In this document: positions 1 through 5,402 of the stretch, piece after piece | Layout of the letters: each line of letters starts with the position of its first letter | How positions within the stretch are numbered: position 1 is the stretch's first letter | Assembly (NCBI GenBank): GCA_934427095.1 | Contig: CAKRYM010000110.1 | Span: 1 to 5,402, forward strand | DNA length: 5,402 nt | Direction: 5' to 3' | Source: an uncultured Bacillota bacterium | GTDB taxonomy: Bacteria; Bacillota; Dehalobacteriia; UBA4068 | Position numbers and translations under genes: made by a program | Notes under the pieces: model-generated | Database searches by the model: none | What the model saw: the letters and a program-made list of their open reading frames with translations, nothing else | What the model was told of the DNA's origin: nothing

Positions 1-755
1 ACATAAAACCGTTCAAACAAAGAAAGGTTATACATCAAATCCGGGAACAAGCCAGCCAAAACATCGGGCTTAAACACCATCACCCCGCCTAAAGCCAGCT
101 CCAGCACGACGAAAACAATGCCCGCAATGAGCCAGCTTTTGGTTTGCAAGCGGCAGACAATGCCCACCAGCAAAAGCAAAGCCGTAAAGGCCAGGAAAGA
201 AGAGACGGCGCTATCGGAGACATAGCTGCTCAAGGTGCTGATATAATAATTCAGCAGCATGAACAAAAGGCAGAGTACCGCTGCCACCACCTGATTTTCC
301 GTTAAAGAGCTGATGAACATGCCCATGGAAATTAAAGCCGCGCCCAACAGGAAAAAGGCAAACAGCGTGCTATACGCCAAACGCATGGACACTGTGCCGT
401 ACAAGCTCAGCATCAGCGGGTACAAAGCCATGACCAAAATGGGGATCAGCAAAGTAGCGCACAAGGCGAAGTATTTCCCCAGCACCACCTTGGTCATGGG
501 AATTGGCAAGGAATACAACAGCTGATCGGTTTTCTGATGGCGTTCCTCAGCAAAAACCCGCATGGTCAGCACGGGAATACCGATCAAATAGACCATGGTC
601 ATGCTGCCCAAAGCATATTCAAAATTGGGATAGCCGCCGGACAAGTTGTTAGCCATCACATAGATACCGGCAAAGACCAGCACAAACACAGTAAAGATAT
701 AGCCGGTCAAGCCTTTAAAGAGGGATTTGAATTCCCGGGCGAAAATCGCGCTCAT
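1..755 (-). CDS. ABC-2 type transporter permease, partial (3' end beyond window)
   Basis: This is the membrane subunit of an ABC-2 type exporter, working in the cytoplasmic membrane with the ATPase encoded just upstream. The frame is open from an ATG at 753-755 to the window edge, giving 251 residues; family members are usually somewhat longer, so only the last part is probably missing. Hydrophobic segments lie near residues 19-35, 48-64, 96-116, 131-150, 157-172, 188-200 and 209-227. Between segments two and three is the cytoplasmic element RVFAEERHQKTDQLLYSLP (66-84), and SSLTENQVVAA (149-159) follows segment four; both are hallmark motifs of GldF-like ABC-2 permeases. The ATPase stop codon (TAA) directly abuts this ATG, and AAGGAGG lies 8 bases upstream inside the ATPase gene, which implies translational coupling. 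In related loci a GldG-like auxiliary protein often follows, but that region is not visible. Cargo is unknown. Confidence 0.88.
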   Translation of the reverse strand, partial: MSAIFAREFKSLFKGLTGYIFTVFVLVFAGIYVMANNLSGGYPNFEYALGSMTMVYLIGIPVLTMRVFAEERHQKTDQLLYSLPIPMTKVVLGKYFALCATLLIPILVMALYPLMLSLYGTVSMRLAYSTLFAFFLLGAALISMGMFISSLTENQVVAAVLCLLFMLLNYYISTLSSYVSDSAVSSFLAFTALLLLVGIVCRLQTKSWLIAGIVFVVLELALGGVMVFKPDVLAGLFPDLMYNLSLFERFY

Positions 756-1745
756 TTATTCCGCCTCCTTTTCTTGGACAGCCTGGGCAGATTCTACCGG
801 GGCTTTGCTTTTCTGGGCTTCCTGGGTCAATTCCAGGAAGACATCCTCCAAGGAGGCCTGGGTCTGGGTCATTTCCAAAATGGGCAAATCGCCCTTTGCG
901 CAAGCCCTAAACAGGGCTTCCCGGATATCATGCTCCTCATCATGGGAAACAACCACCTTCAGCTGGCCGTTTTCTCCATTGCGCACCAAAATTTTCTCCT
1001 GGGGTGCAAGATCAGCCAAAGCCTGGCGCAGGGCGTTTTCTTCGCCCAACACCGTGAGATTCACCCCATGCACCGAGGAAAAGAGGGTTTCCAAATTTTC
1101 CGGGGTATCGCTAGCCACCAATTTCCCGTGGGAAATGATTAAAATATGATCGCAAACAGACTGTACCTCAGGTAAAATATGGCTGCTTAAGAGCACGGTA
1201 TGTTCATGGCCCAAATCCCGGATCAAGTCACGGATTTCAATGATTTGTTTGGGGTCCAAGCCCACGGTGGGCTCGTCCAAAATAATCAGTTTCGGCGCGC
1301 CCAACAAAGCCTGGGCTACGCCAACGCGCTGTTTATACCCCTTGGACAAGTTGCGGCAGAGGCGCTTTTTCATGGGCTCTAAGCGGGTGAACTCCATAAC
1401 CCGGCGGATTTGGCCGGGGATTTCGCTTTTGGCTACCCCTTTGGCTCTGGCCACGAATTCCAAATATTCCGTGGGCGTCATGTCCATATACAGGGGGGGG
1501 AGCTCCGGCAAATAGCCGATGCGTTTTTTGGCCTCTTCTGGCTCGTCAAAAATATCATACCCGTCAATGGTTGCCGTACCGCTGGTCGCAGAAAGGCAGC
1601 CGGTGATGATATTCATGGTGGTGGACTTCCCCGCCCCGTTGGGCCCCAGGAAGCCGTAGATCTTCCCTGCTTCAATGGTGCAAGTCAGATCAGAAAGGGC
1701 CAGATGATCGCCATATATTTTCGTCAGATGGCTGATTTCTAACAA
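756..1745 (-). CDS. ABC transporter ATP-binding protein (ABC-2 exporter ATPase)
   Basis: This cytoplasmic ATPase powers the ABC-2 permease encoded immediately downstream. The 329-residue protein has every nucleotide-binding element in order: Walker A GPNGAGKST (34-42), signature LSKGYKQR (133-140), Walker B LIILDEPT (153-160, catalytic Glu158), D-loop GLDP (162-165) and switch His189 in LSSHIL. The Q-loop position appears to hold Glu81 (GYLPE) instead of Gln, as I recall for GldA/NatA-like members of this family. After the core, residues 220-305 form the extra C-terminal region common in exporter ATPases, ending in the motif SLEDVFLELT. Residues 306-329 are a low-complexity tail rich in Ala, Glu, Gln and Lys. 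I chose the TTG at 1743-1745 because it gives the standard family N-terminus (MLEISHLTKIYG) and has AAGGAGG 9 bases upstream. A good promoter precedes it. Function as an exporter ATPase is firm; the substrate is not known. Confidence 0.93.
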   Translation of the reverse strand: MLEISHLTKIYGDHLALSDLTCTIEAGKIYGFLGPNGAGKSTTMNIITGCLSATSGTATIDGYDIFDEPEEAKKRIGYLPELPPLYMDMTPTEYLEFVARAKGVAKSEIPGQIRRVMEFTRLEPMKKRLCRNLSKGYKQRVGVAQALLGAPKLIILDEPTVGLDPKQIIEIRDLIRDLGHEHTVLLSSHILPEVQSVCDHILIISHGKLVASDTPENLETLFSSVHGVNLTVLGEENALRQALADLAPQEKILVRNGENGQLKVVVSHDEEHDIREALFRACAKGDLPILEMTQTQASLEDVFLELTQEAQKSKAPVESAQAVQEKEAE

Positions 1746-1754
1746 CGCCTATTT

Positions 1755-1761
1755 CCTCCTT
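1755..1761 (-). promoter_or_regulatory. Ribosome binding site fixing the TTG start of the ABC ATPase
   Basis: AAGGAGG on the minus strand, 9 bases before TTG at 1743-1745. It is a full match to the anti-Shine-Dalgarno core and supports the non-ATG start; there is no in-frame ATG near the family N-terminus. Confidence 0.8.
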
Positions 1762-1796
1762 TTTCCTTCTCCTAAAAACCCAGTCATACAGGTTAA

Positions 1797-1825
1797 ATTA
1801 TAATCTTTTTTGCCCATAAAATCAA
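1797..1825 (-). promoter_or_regulatory. Sigma-70/SigA-type promoter of the ABC exporter operon
   Basis: On the minus strand, TTGATT (1820-1825, four of six consensus bases) is followed after exactly 17 bases by a perfect TATAAT (1797-1802). Transcription would start near 1790, giving a leader of about 45 bases with the ribosome binding site at 1755-1761. It lies after the TRAP operon terminator, so the ABC genes are probably transcribed independently of the TRAP genes. No clear operator dyad is visible in the leader. Confidence 0.75.
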
Positions 1826-1920
1826 GTGAGCGCCTGTTAACCATCACATTTTGTTTTTTTGTTTAACGCCTTTAGCTTGGTTTTCGCAAAACAAACACAG
1901 AAAATTCCCATAACGCAAAA

Positions 1921-1962
1921 GAAAGAAAAACCCCGTTCAGCCCAAAGGCTGAAACGGGGTTT
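1921..1962 (-). terminator. Rho-independent terminator of the TRAP operon
   Basis: The minus-strand transcript forms a GC-rich hairpin with arms at 1947-1962 and 1928-1942: a stem of 15 pairs with a single bulged A and a 4-base loop (TTTG). It is followed by the U-rich run TTTTTCTTTC. It starts 16 bases after the dctM stop codon. This is a textbook intrinsic terminator and separates the TRAP operon from the ABC operon promoter about 100 bases further on. Confidence 0.92.
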
Positions 1963-1978
1963 AAGGCAAAACAAGAAG

Positions 1979-3289
1979 TTATGCTGCCAGGAAGACAGTG
2001 GAGAGCCACGGTACGAAGGTGATGATCAACAAACCGATGACAACCGCAGCCATGAAGGGCAGCAAGTATTTGAACATGGATTCCATCTTGATGTGGGCAA
2101 CAGCAGCGCCAACGAAGAGGTTGCAGCCATAAGGCGGCGTGCAGAGGCCGATAGCCAAGTTGACGCACATGATCACGCCGAAGTGGACCAGGTTCATGTC
2201 CAAGCTGGTTGCGACCGGAGCCAAAATGGGGGTCATAATGATAACCGCCGGCACGGTATCCAGGAAGCAGCCCAGGATCAACAGGAACAGGTTGATCAAC
2301 AACAGAATGACGACTTTGCTGTCGGAAACGCCCAGCAGGAATTCAACCAGCATCGCAGGGATACGTTCGAAGCCCAGGTAGGCGGAGAAGATCTGCGCAG
2401 TGCCCAGCAAGAAAGAGGTGATGCCGTTCAAGACCGTAGCATCAACAAAGACCTGGTAGAGGCCCTTGAAGGACAGAGTGCGGTAAACCAGCATGGAAAC
2501 CAAGATGGAGTAAACAACAGCCACGCCAGCAGCTTCGGTAGGCGTGAAGATACCGGCATAAATACCGCCCAGGATGATGACCGGGGAAAGCAAAGCGAAG
2601 AAGCCGCGAACAAAGGACTTCACGATCAGCTTACCACGGTAAGCCAAAACTTTGCCTACGCTCTGACCAGCAACGGGGCTCTGCTGTCTCTGACCAAAAC
2701 CGTACTTCATGCACATCAAGGTGTTCAGGATGATCAAGCAAACGCCCAGAGCGACACCAGGCAAAATGCCGCCCAAGAACATATCAGAAATGGAAGTACC
2801 GGAAGTGGTGCCGTAAAGCACGAAGGAAATGGACGGAGGAATGATGGGGCCAATGATACCGCCGAAGCAGCAGACCGTAGCCGCATAGGGCTTAGGATAA
2901 CCAGCCTTGTCCATTTCGGGAATCATCATACCGCCGATGGCGGAGCAGGTTGCCATACCGGAACCAGACAGAGCGCCGAAGAACATGCAGGCCAAAATGG
3001 ACACGCTGCCCAGAGCGCCGCGGAGCCAACCGATCAACGCATTGGCGAAGTCAACGATACGTTCTGCAATGCCGCCCTTGGACATGATGGTACCAGCCAA
3101 CATGAAGAAAGGAATGGCGATAATGGTGAAGGAGTTAATACCATAGAAGCAATGCTGGCCGACCATGGCCATATTGATGTTGGTGAATGCAGCCATGCAG
3201 ATGATGGTGGAACCACCGATAGCCCAGCCTACAGGAACACCAATAAAAATCAGAATAAATAAGGATACGAATAAGGTTACGACTGCCAT
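1979..3289 (-). CDS. dctM: TRAP transporter large permease subunit DctM
   Basis: This is the large membrane subunit of a TRAP transporter, thought to form the translocation channel and to couple solute uptake to an ion gradient (Na+ in well-studied members). The 436-residue length is typical of full-length DctM. Hydrophobic segments run almost throughout, with about 11 to 12 helices. Family motifs are visible: GALSGSGMATCSAIGGMMIPEM split around residues 105-126, GPIIPPSI (147-154), GIFTPTEAAGVAVVYS (246-261), CFLDTVPAVIIMTPILAP (341-358) and GLCTPPYGCNLFV (381-393). The two TPP/IPP-containing re-entrant regions are the ones expected near the substrate and ion sites. The start ATG (3287-3289) overlaps the dctQ stop by one base (TAATG), so the two subunits are probably translationally coupled; GGGAGG lies about 12 bases upstream. 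An intrinsic terminator follows the TAA stop. There is no sign of fusion, truncation or frameshift. Confidence 0.96.
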   Translation of the reverse strand: MAVVTLFVSLFILIFIGVPVGWAIGGSTIICMAAFTNINMAMVGQHCFYGINSFTIIAIPFFMLAGTIMSKGGIAERIVDFANALIGWLRGALGSVSILACMFFGALSGSGMATCSAIGGMMIPEMDKAGYPKPYAATVCCFGGIIGPIIPPSISFVLYGTTSGTSISDMFLGGILPGVALGVCLIILNTLMCMKYGFGQRQQSPVAGQSVGKVLAYRGKLIVKSFVRGFFALLSPVIILGGIYAGIFTPTEAAGVAVVYSILVSMLVYRTLSFKGLYQVFVDATVLNGITSFLLGTAQIFSAYLGFERIPAMLVEFLLGVSDSKVVILLLINLFLLILGCFLDTVPAVIIMTPILAPVATSLDMNLVHFGVIMCVNLAIGLCTPPYGCNLFVGAAVAHIKMESMFKYLLPFMAAVVIGLLIITFVPWLSTVFLAA

Positions 3290-3873
3290 TAGTTCTCTTT
3301 TCCTCCCTTCTGGTTTTTGAGCATTTCAAGGTAATCCTCTTTGCTCATAACGCCAGCCAGCTCAGACGGAACAACAATGTCGTCCAAGGACAGGGCGGAT
3401 TCGCCTTTGACTGCATATTTCAAGGATTTGCTGCAGTCAAAGAGCAGGCGGATGATGTACAACGCGCAGCCAACGGGGATGGACCAATAACCAACCGCAT
3501 AAGGCACTTTCAGCGTAACATACATAGAACCAGCCATGGTGTTAGAAACAACGATCACATAGTAAGCCACGATAGCAGCAATGGCGATAGTGATCAGGTT
3601 AGCAAGAATATTCACTGCATGCGCGACCCGGAAGGGCAGGCGGTCAGTGAGCATGGTGATCTTGATGTGTTCTTTATGGGCTTCACCAACGCTCAGACCG
3701 AACCAAGTCAACCAAGCGAACAGCAAGCGGGAGAGCTCATCAGACCAAACCAAAGAGTTATTCAAGACATAACGCCAGATAACACCGATGAATACGTCCA
3801 AAACCAAAACAGCAAAAATAAGGACAGAAATTGCTTCTTCTACTTGATTAAATCTCTGTGCAAACTTTTTCAA
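3289..3873 (-). CDS. dctQ: TRAP transporter small permease subunit DctQ
   Basis: This is the small membrane subunit of the TRAP transporter, which pairs with DctM and stabilises it. The 194-residue protein has four predicted helices near residues 15-35, 48-65, 86-108 and 124-145. It carries the family signature RYVLNNSLVWSDELSRLLF (34-52) followed by AWLTWFG, then EAHKEHIKI (64-72), the conserved charged loop after helix two. Residues 155-194 form a hydrophilic, charged tail beyond the last helix, longer than I expect for a minimal DctQ. The start is TTG at 3871-3873, supported by AGGAGG 8 bases upstream and by the typical short Lys-rich N-terminus (MKKFAQRFN). The gene sits 199 bases after dctP, with a strong hairpin between them, and overlaps dctM by one base. 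Identity is firm from the motifs and the gene order. Confidence 0.94.
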   Translation of the reverse strand: MKKFAQRFNQVEEAISVLIFAVLVLDVFIGVIWRYVLNNSLVWSDELSRLLFAWLTWFGLSVGEAHKEHIKITMLTDRLPFRVAHAVNILANLITIAIAAIVAYYVIVVSNTMAGSMYVTLKVPYAVGYWSIPVGCALYIIRLLFDCSKSLKYAVKGESALSLDDIVVPSELAGVMSKEDYLEMLKNQKGGKEN

Positions 3874-3881
3874 GCTACGTA

Positions 3882-3887
3882 CCTCCT
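3882..3887 (-). promoter_or_regulatory. Ribosome binding site fixing the TTG start of dctQ
   Basis: AGGAGG on the minus strand, 8 bases before TTG (3871-3873). It decides the non-ATG start of dctQ. An ACCT tract about 9 bases upstream could pair weakly with its AGGT end, but the pairing is too short to call regulatory. Confidence 0.8.
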
Positions 3888-3959
3888 AACTGCAGGTTTT
3901 TTAAAGCGTTGCATACCCTTAGGCAGTTATACAAATTTCAATTTCCTCTTCACATTTTA

Positions 3960-3999
3960 CCACATGATACCCAGGCCTAAGGGCCCGGGTATCATGTGG
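3960..3999 (-). promoter_or_regulatory. Long stable hairpin between dctP and dctQ (mRNA processing/stability element)
   Basis: The minus-strand transcript has a perfect 13-pair stem (CCACATGATACCC with its complement, 3987-3999 and 3960-3972), then a G-U wobble (3986/3973), then GGCC/GGCC and a CUUA tetraloop, 18 pairs in all. On the plus strand the wobble would be an A-C mismatch, so the structure suits minus-strand RNA. It begins 73 bases after the dctP stop. No T-tract follows, so full termination is unlikely. By analogy with other binding-protein transport operons, it may protect the dctP mRNA end and keep DctP more abundant than DctQM; this role is inferred. Confidence 0.75.
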
Positions 4000-4007
4000 T
4001 TGAGTCA

Positions 4008-4030
4008 CTAAAATAGTTTGATTTTGCCGC
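4008..4030 (+). repeat. Inverted repeat flanking dctP, downstream copy
   Basis: Reading the plus strand, CTAAAATAGTTTG (4008-4020) is followed by a 6-base insertion and then CCGC (4027-4030). The same 17 bases without the insertion occur on the minus strand at 5184-5200, so the two copies face each other across dctP. Function is unknown: it could be a second operator site, a pairing partner in read-through RNA, or a trace of rearrangement. Confidence 0.6.
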
Positions 4031-4070
4031 GAAATGAAAACTATTCAGTAAACCTCAAAATCAATCGGTT

Positions 4071-4147
4071 AATCAAACCTGACCGCCGGTAGCGATGAAA
4101 GCGTCGATCAATTCAGCGCCGCATTCTTCGCGCATGAAATCGTAAAC
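4071..4147 (-). repeat. Direct repeat: 3' end of dctP, copy 1
   Basis: These 77 bases, covering the last 24 codons of dctP, the stop and two further bases, are identical to 5326-5402, a spacing of 1255 bases. The match extends to the window edge, so the true repeat is probably longer. Confidence 0.97.
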
Positions 4148-5131
4148 GGCTTCAGTCAGTTCCACCATCTGAGCGCGGGTTTCTTCCGGAATGTCAGTAA
4201 TGGTTACACCAGCTGCGATCATTTCAGGTTCATAAACATTGGCTTCAGCGTCCAATTCCAGTTCATGCTGATAAGCATTCAGTTCATGCATGGAATCGGA
4301 GATGAACTGCCACTGTTCGTCCGTCAGACTTTCTACCCAGCTATCAGCAACCATGCAAGCATAGGGGCAGTAAGTATGGTAAGTCTTGGTGCCGTAGGGG
4401 TTGGGTTCATAGAACTTCTGGTCATAAACGATGCCCATGCTGTGTTCCATGCCGTCAACGGTCTTCTGCTGCAAAGCGGTGTAGAGTTCGCCCCAAGCAA
4501 CAGGAGTGGGGTTGGCGCCCAAGGTTTCCCAAAGCATCAGGTTCATGTCGTTAGCAGTGCAGCGGATTTTGAAGCCCTTCAGATCGTCCAGGGTTTCGAA
4601 GTTACCAGTACCGCTCCACAAATGTTTTGCACCAGCGTACTGCAGGTCATGGCAGGAGTAACCAGTACCTTCCAGTGCTTCGTCATACATTTCGATGCCG
4701 CCCAGGTTGTAGGAGCCATTGTACCAGTCTTCATAGCTGGAGTATACGAAAGGCATATCAACCAAAGCGCCAACGGTACCAACGATGTCGCCCATAACGC
4801 CCATGCCGGTGAAGTAGTTAGCGGTGCCCAACAGCAGGCCCTTCAACACTTCGGAGTCATCGCCCAAGGTATTGTTGGCGTAGACTTCCAGCACATATTG
4901 GCCATCAGTTTCTTCTTCCCATTTCTGCTGCATCCAGTAAGCAGCCTGCAGGGTGGAACGAGATTCAGTATCGGTATTGCAGTAGATCACGGTAACGGGT
5001 TCTGCTGCGGTTTCGCCGCCGTTTTCCGTCGTGCCACCTTCATCGGTAGCGCCTTCTTCGCCGCAAGCAGCGAAGCAGACCAGAGCCAAAGCCAGAAGCA
5101 TCAAAATGGTCAAAAGCTTAAACTGTTTCAT
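4073..5131 (-). CDS. dctP: TRAP transporter solute-binding lipoprotein DctP
   Basis: This is the extracytoplasmic binding subunit of the TRAP transporter; it captures an organic acid and delivers it to DctQM. The 352-residue protein starts at ATG 5129-5131 with AAGGAGG 10 bases upstream. An N-terminal signal with hydrophobic core (5-20) ends in a lipobox FAAC, so Cys23 is probably lipidated. A Gly/Glu/Thr-rich linker (24-45) leads to the binding domain from about residue 46. The family core is clear: LDDLKGFKIR (181-190) with the conserved carboxylate-binding Arg190, LGANPTPVAWGELYTALQQ (204-222), then TVDGMEHS (224-231). The last motif is usually DGQEN, so His230 replaces the common Asn, a possible specificity change. 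Six further Cys (51, 160, 191, 255, 259, 337) are notable for an exported protein. It has its own likely promoter, and an identical 3' end from a second copy lies upstream. The substrate is not deducible. Confidence 0.95.
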   Translation of the reverse strand: MKQFKLLTILMLLALALVCFAACGEEGATDEGGTTENGGETAAEPVTVIYCNTDTESRSTLQAAYWMQQKWEEETDGQYVLEVYANNTLGDDSEVLKGLLLGTANYFTGMGVMGDIVGTVGALVDMPFVYSSYEDWYNGSYNLGGIEMYDEALEGTGYSCHDLQYAGAKHLWSGTGNFETLDDLKGFKIRCTANDMNLMLWETLGANPTPVAWGELYTALQQKTVDGMEHSMGIVYDQKFYEPNPYGTKTYHTYCPYACMVADSWVESLTDEQWQFISDSMHELNAYQHELELDAEANVYEPEMIAAGVTITDIPEETRAQMVELTEAVYDFMREECGAELIDAFIATGGQV

Positions 5132-5183
5132 TGAAAACTTTCCTCCTTTTCTTCCTTGCGTTGTTCTTTTGTATTGCTAAATT

Positions 5184-5200
5184 GCGGCAAACTATTTTAG
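5184..5200 (-). repeat. Inverted repeat flanking dctP, promoter copy
   Basis: The minus-strand 17-mer CTAAAATAGTTTGCCGC matches 4008-4030 on the plus strand with one 6-base gap. It overlaps the proposed -10 box and includes part of the small palindrome TTGCGGCAA (5182-5190), which would lie at the transcription start; outer arms GCTAAA/TTTAGC (5176-5181, 5196-5201) add a looser dyad. This placement fits a repressor site, but no regulator is encoded in the window. Confidence 0.55.
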
Positions 5201-5202
5201 CA
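5194..5202 (-). promoter_or_regulatory. Candidate extended -10 promoter of dctP
   Basis: The minus strand reads TGCTAAAAT: a TG extended element, one base, then TAAAAT (5194-5199; five of six consensus bases). The -35 position (5217-5222) holds a poor match and overlaps the arm of a hairpin, so promoter strength would rest on the extended -10. Transcription would start near 5187, about 55 bases before the ATG. This would let dctP be transcribed separately from the upstream copy. Confidence 0.5.
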
Positions 5203-5215
5203 TACCAATATGTTA

Positions 5216-5262
5216 GATACAGAGGGACACCCTGCTTTTACACAGAGTTTCCCTCTTGTATC
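5216..5262 (-). promoter_or_regulatory. Imperfect hairpin after the upstream dctP copy
   Basis: In minus-strand RNA, GATAC and AGAGGGA (one bulged A between them) pair with UCCCUCU and GUAUC. Inside, after a 2x2 internal loop, CUCUG pairs with CAGGG (including one G-U) around an 8-base loop. About 17 pairs form in total, starting 65 bases after the stop of the upstream gene. No U-tract follows, so it looks like a 3'-end stabiliser or weak attenuator more than an intrinsic terminator. Its position mirrors the hairpin after dctP. Confidence 0.55.
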
Positions 5263-5325
5263 AAAACACCATTTTCTCAGACAACCAATTTCCGAGAGCC
5301 TAGTCTATTGAATTGTTAAATCATC

Positions 5326-5402
5326 AATCAAACCTGACCGCCGGTAGCGATGAAAGCGTCGATCAATTCAGCGCCGCATTCTTCGCGCATGAAATCGTAA
5401 AC
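5326..5402 (-). repeat. Direct repeat: 3' end of dctP, copy 2
   Basis: Identical over 77 bases to 4071-4147 and cut by the window edge. Identity ends two bases beyond the stop codon; the downstream sequences of the two copies then differ, so the homology boundary sits almost exactly at the gene end. Confidence 0.97.
5328..5402 (-). CDS. dctP: Second TRAP solute-binding protein, C-terminal fragment (5' part beyond window)
   Basis: Only the last 24 codons and the TGA stop are inside the window. They encode the same residues as 329-352 of the complete DctP (ending DAFIATGGQV), with identical codons throughout. The simplest reading is a full second dctP in tandem, upstream in the direction of transcription, giving a P-P-Q-M order. 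A truncated duplicate, or an assembly artefact at this edge, cannot be excluded from 77 bases. The gap of 196 bases to the complete dctP holds a hairpin and a candidate promoter. If intact, the product would be a second periplasmic or lipid-anchored binding protein for the same DctQM; whether its ligand site is the same cannot be judged from the C-terminus. Confidence 0.75.
   Translation of the reverse strand, partial: VYDFMREECGAELIDAFIATGGQV

Noticed and set aside
537..1142. Plus-strand open frame of 201 codons antisense to the ABC permease and ATPase
   Set aside because: It crosses the junction of two well-supported minus-strand genes and shows no family features.
1746..1978. Small gene or RNA in the gap between the ABC and TRAP operons
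   Set aside because: The 233 bases are explained by the terminator, a promoter and a leader; the rest is AT-rich with no start and ribosome binding site pair and no further convincing fold.
1859..3262. Plus-strand open frame of 467 codons antisense to dctM
   Set aside because: It covers a clear DctM gene on the opposite strand; its translation is rich in Gln, Asn, Asp, His and Arg with no domain, as expected for the antisense frame of a hydrophobic protein. It also runs through the terminator hairpin.
3926..3954. Internal promoter for dctQM (TGTGAA, 17 bases, TATAAC on the minus strand)
   Set aside because: The spacing is right and the -10 is fair, but the -35 matches only two of six consensus bases, and the AT-rich leader gives such matches easily.
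3960..3999. Intrinsic terminator after dctP
   Set aside because: The stem is strong, but neither strand has a T-tract after it, and dctQ and dctM need transcription through it; an RNA stability role fits better.
4265..5134. Plus-strand open frame of 289 codons antisense to dctP
   Set aside because: The opposite strand encodes a complete binding protein with signal peptide and family motifs; the plus frame has no plausible ribosome binding site and no recognisable motif.
4008..5200. Insertion sequence or transposon ends around dctP
   Set aside because: Despite the inverted repeat, there is no transposase and no target-site duplication, and the enclosed gene is a normal operon member.

Overview
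The window carries two divergently functioning but co-oriented transport loci, all on the minus strand, so transcription runs from high to low coordinates. Strong AGGAGG-type ribosome binding sites, two TTG starts, a lipoprotein-type binding protein and base composition near 50% GC suggest a Gram-positive-type anaerobe of the Bacillota (Negativicutes or Clostridia would fit). This is inference from style; no marker gene is present.

In transcription order, the right-hand part (5402 to 1921) is a TRAP (tripartite ATP-independent periplasmic) transporter locus. It begins with the last 24 codons of a second solute-binding protein gene. Next come a structured intergenic region with a promoter, the complete binding protein gene dctP (4073..5131), a second intergenic region with a long stable hairpin, then dctQ (3289..3873) and dctM (1979..3289), which overlap by one base. 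A clear intrinsic terminator closes the operon (1921..1962). DctP captures an organic acid outside the membrane; DctQ and DctM form the ion-coupled permease. The substrate cannot be read from the sequence.

The left-hand part (1825 to 1) is a separate transcription unit with its own promoter. It encodes an ABC-2 type exporter: an ATPase (756..1745) followed without any gap by a permease whose 3' end lies outside the window. The pair resembles the GldA/GldF-like branch of ABC-2 transporters; its cargo is unknown.

The most unusual content is around dctP. The upstream gene fragment is identical to the end of dctP over 77 of 77 bases up to the window edge, and the identity stops two bases past the stop codon. 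Both dctP copies are followed, about 65 to 73 bases after the stop, by a long hairpin without a T-tract. A 17-base inverted repeat (one copy interrupted by 6 bases) flanks the complete dctP, one copy overlapping its promoter. The layout suggests a P-P-Q-M locus in which binding protein dosage is raised by gene duplication, separate promoters and mRNA 3'-end protection. I see no RNA genes, insertion sequences, CRISPR arrays or phage genes. No stretch over 300 bases lacks a gene.
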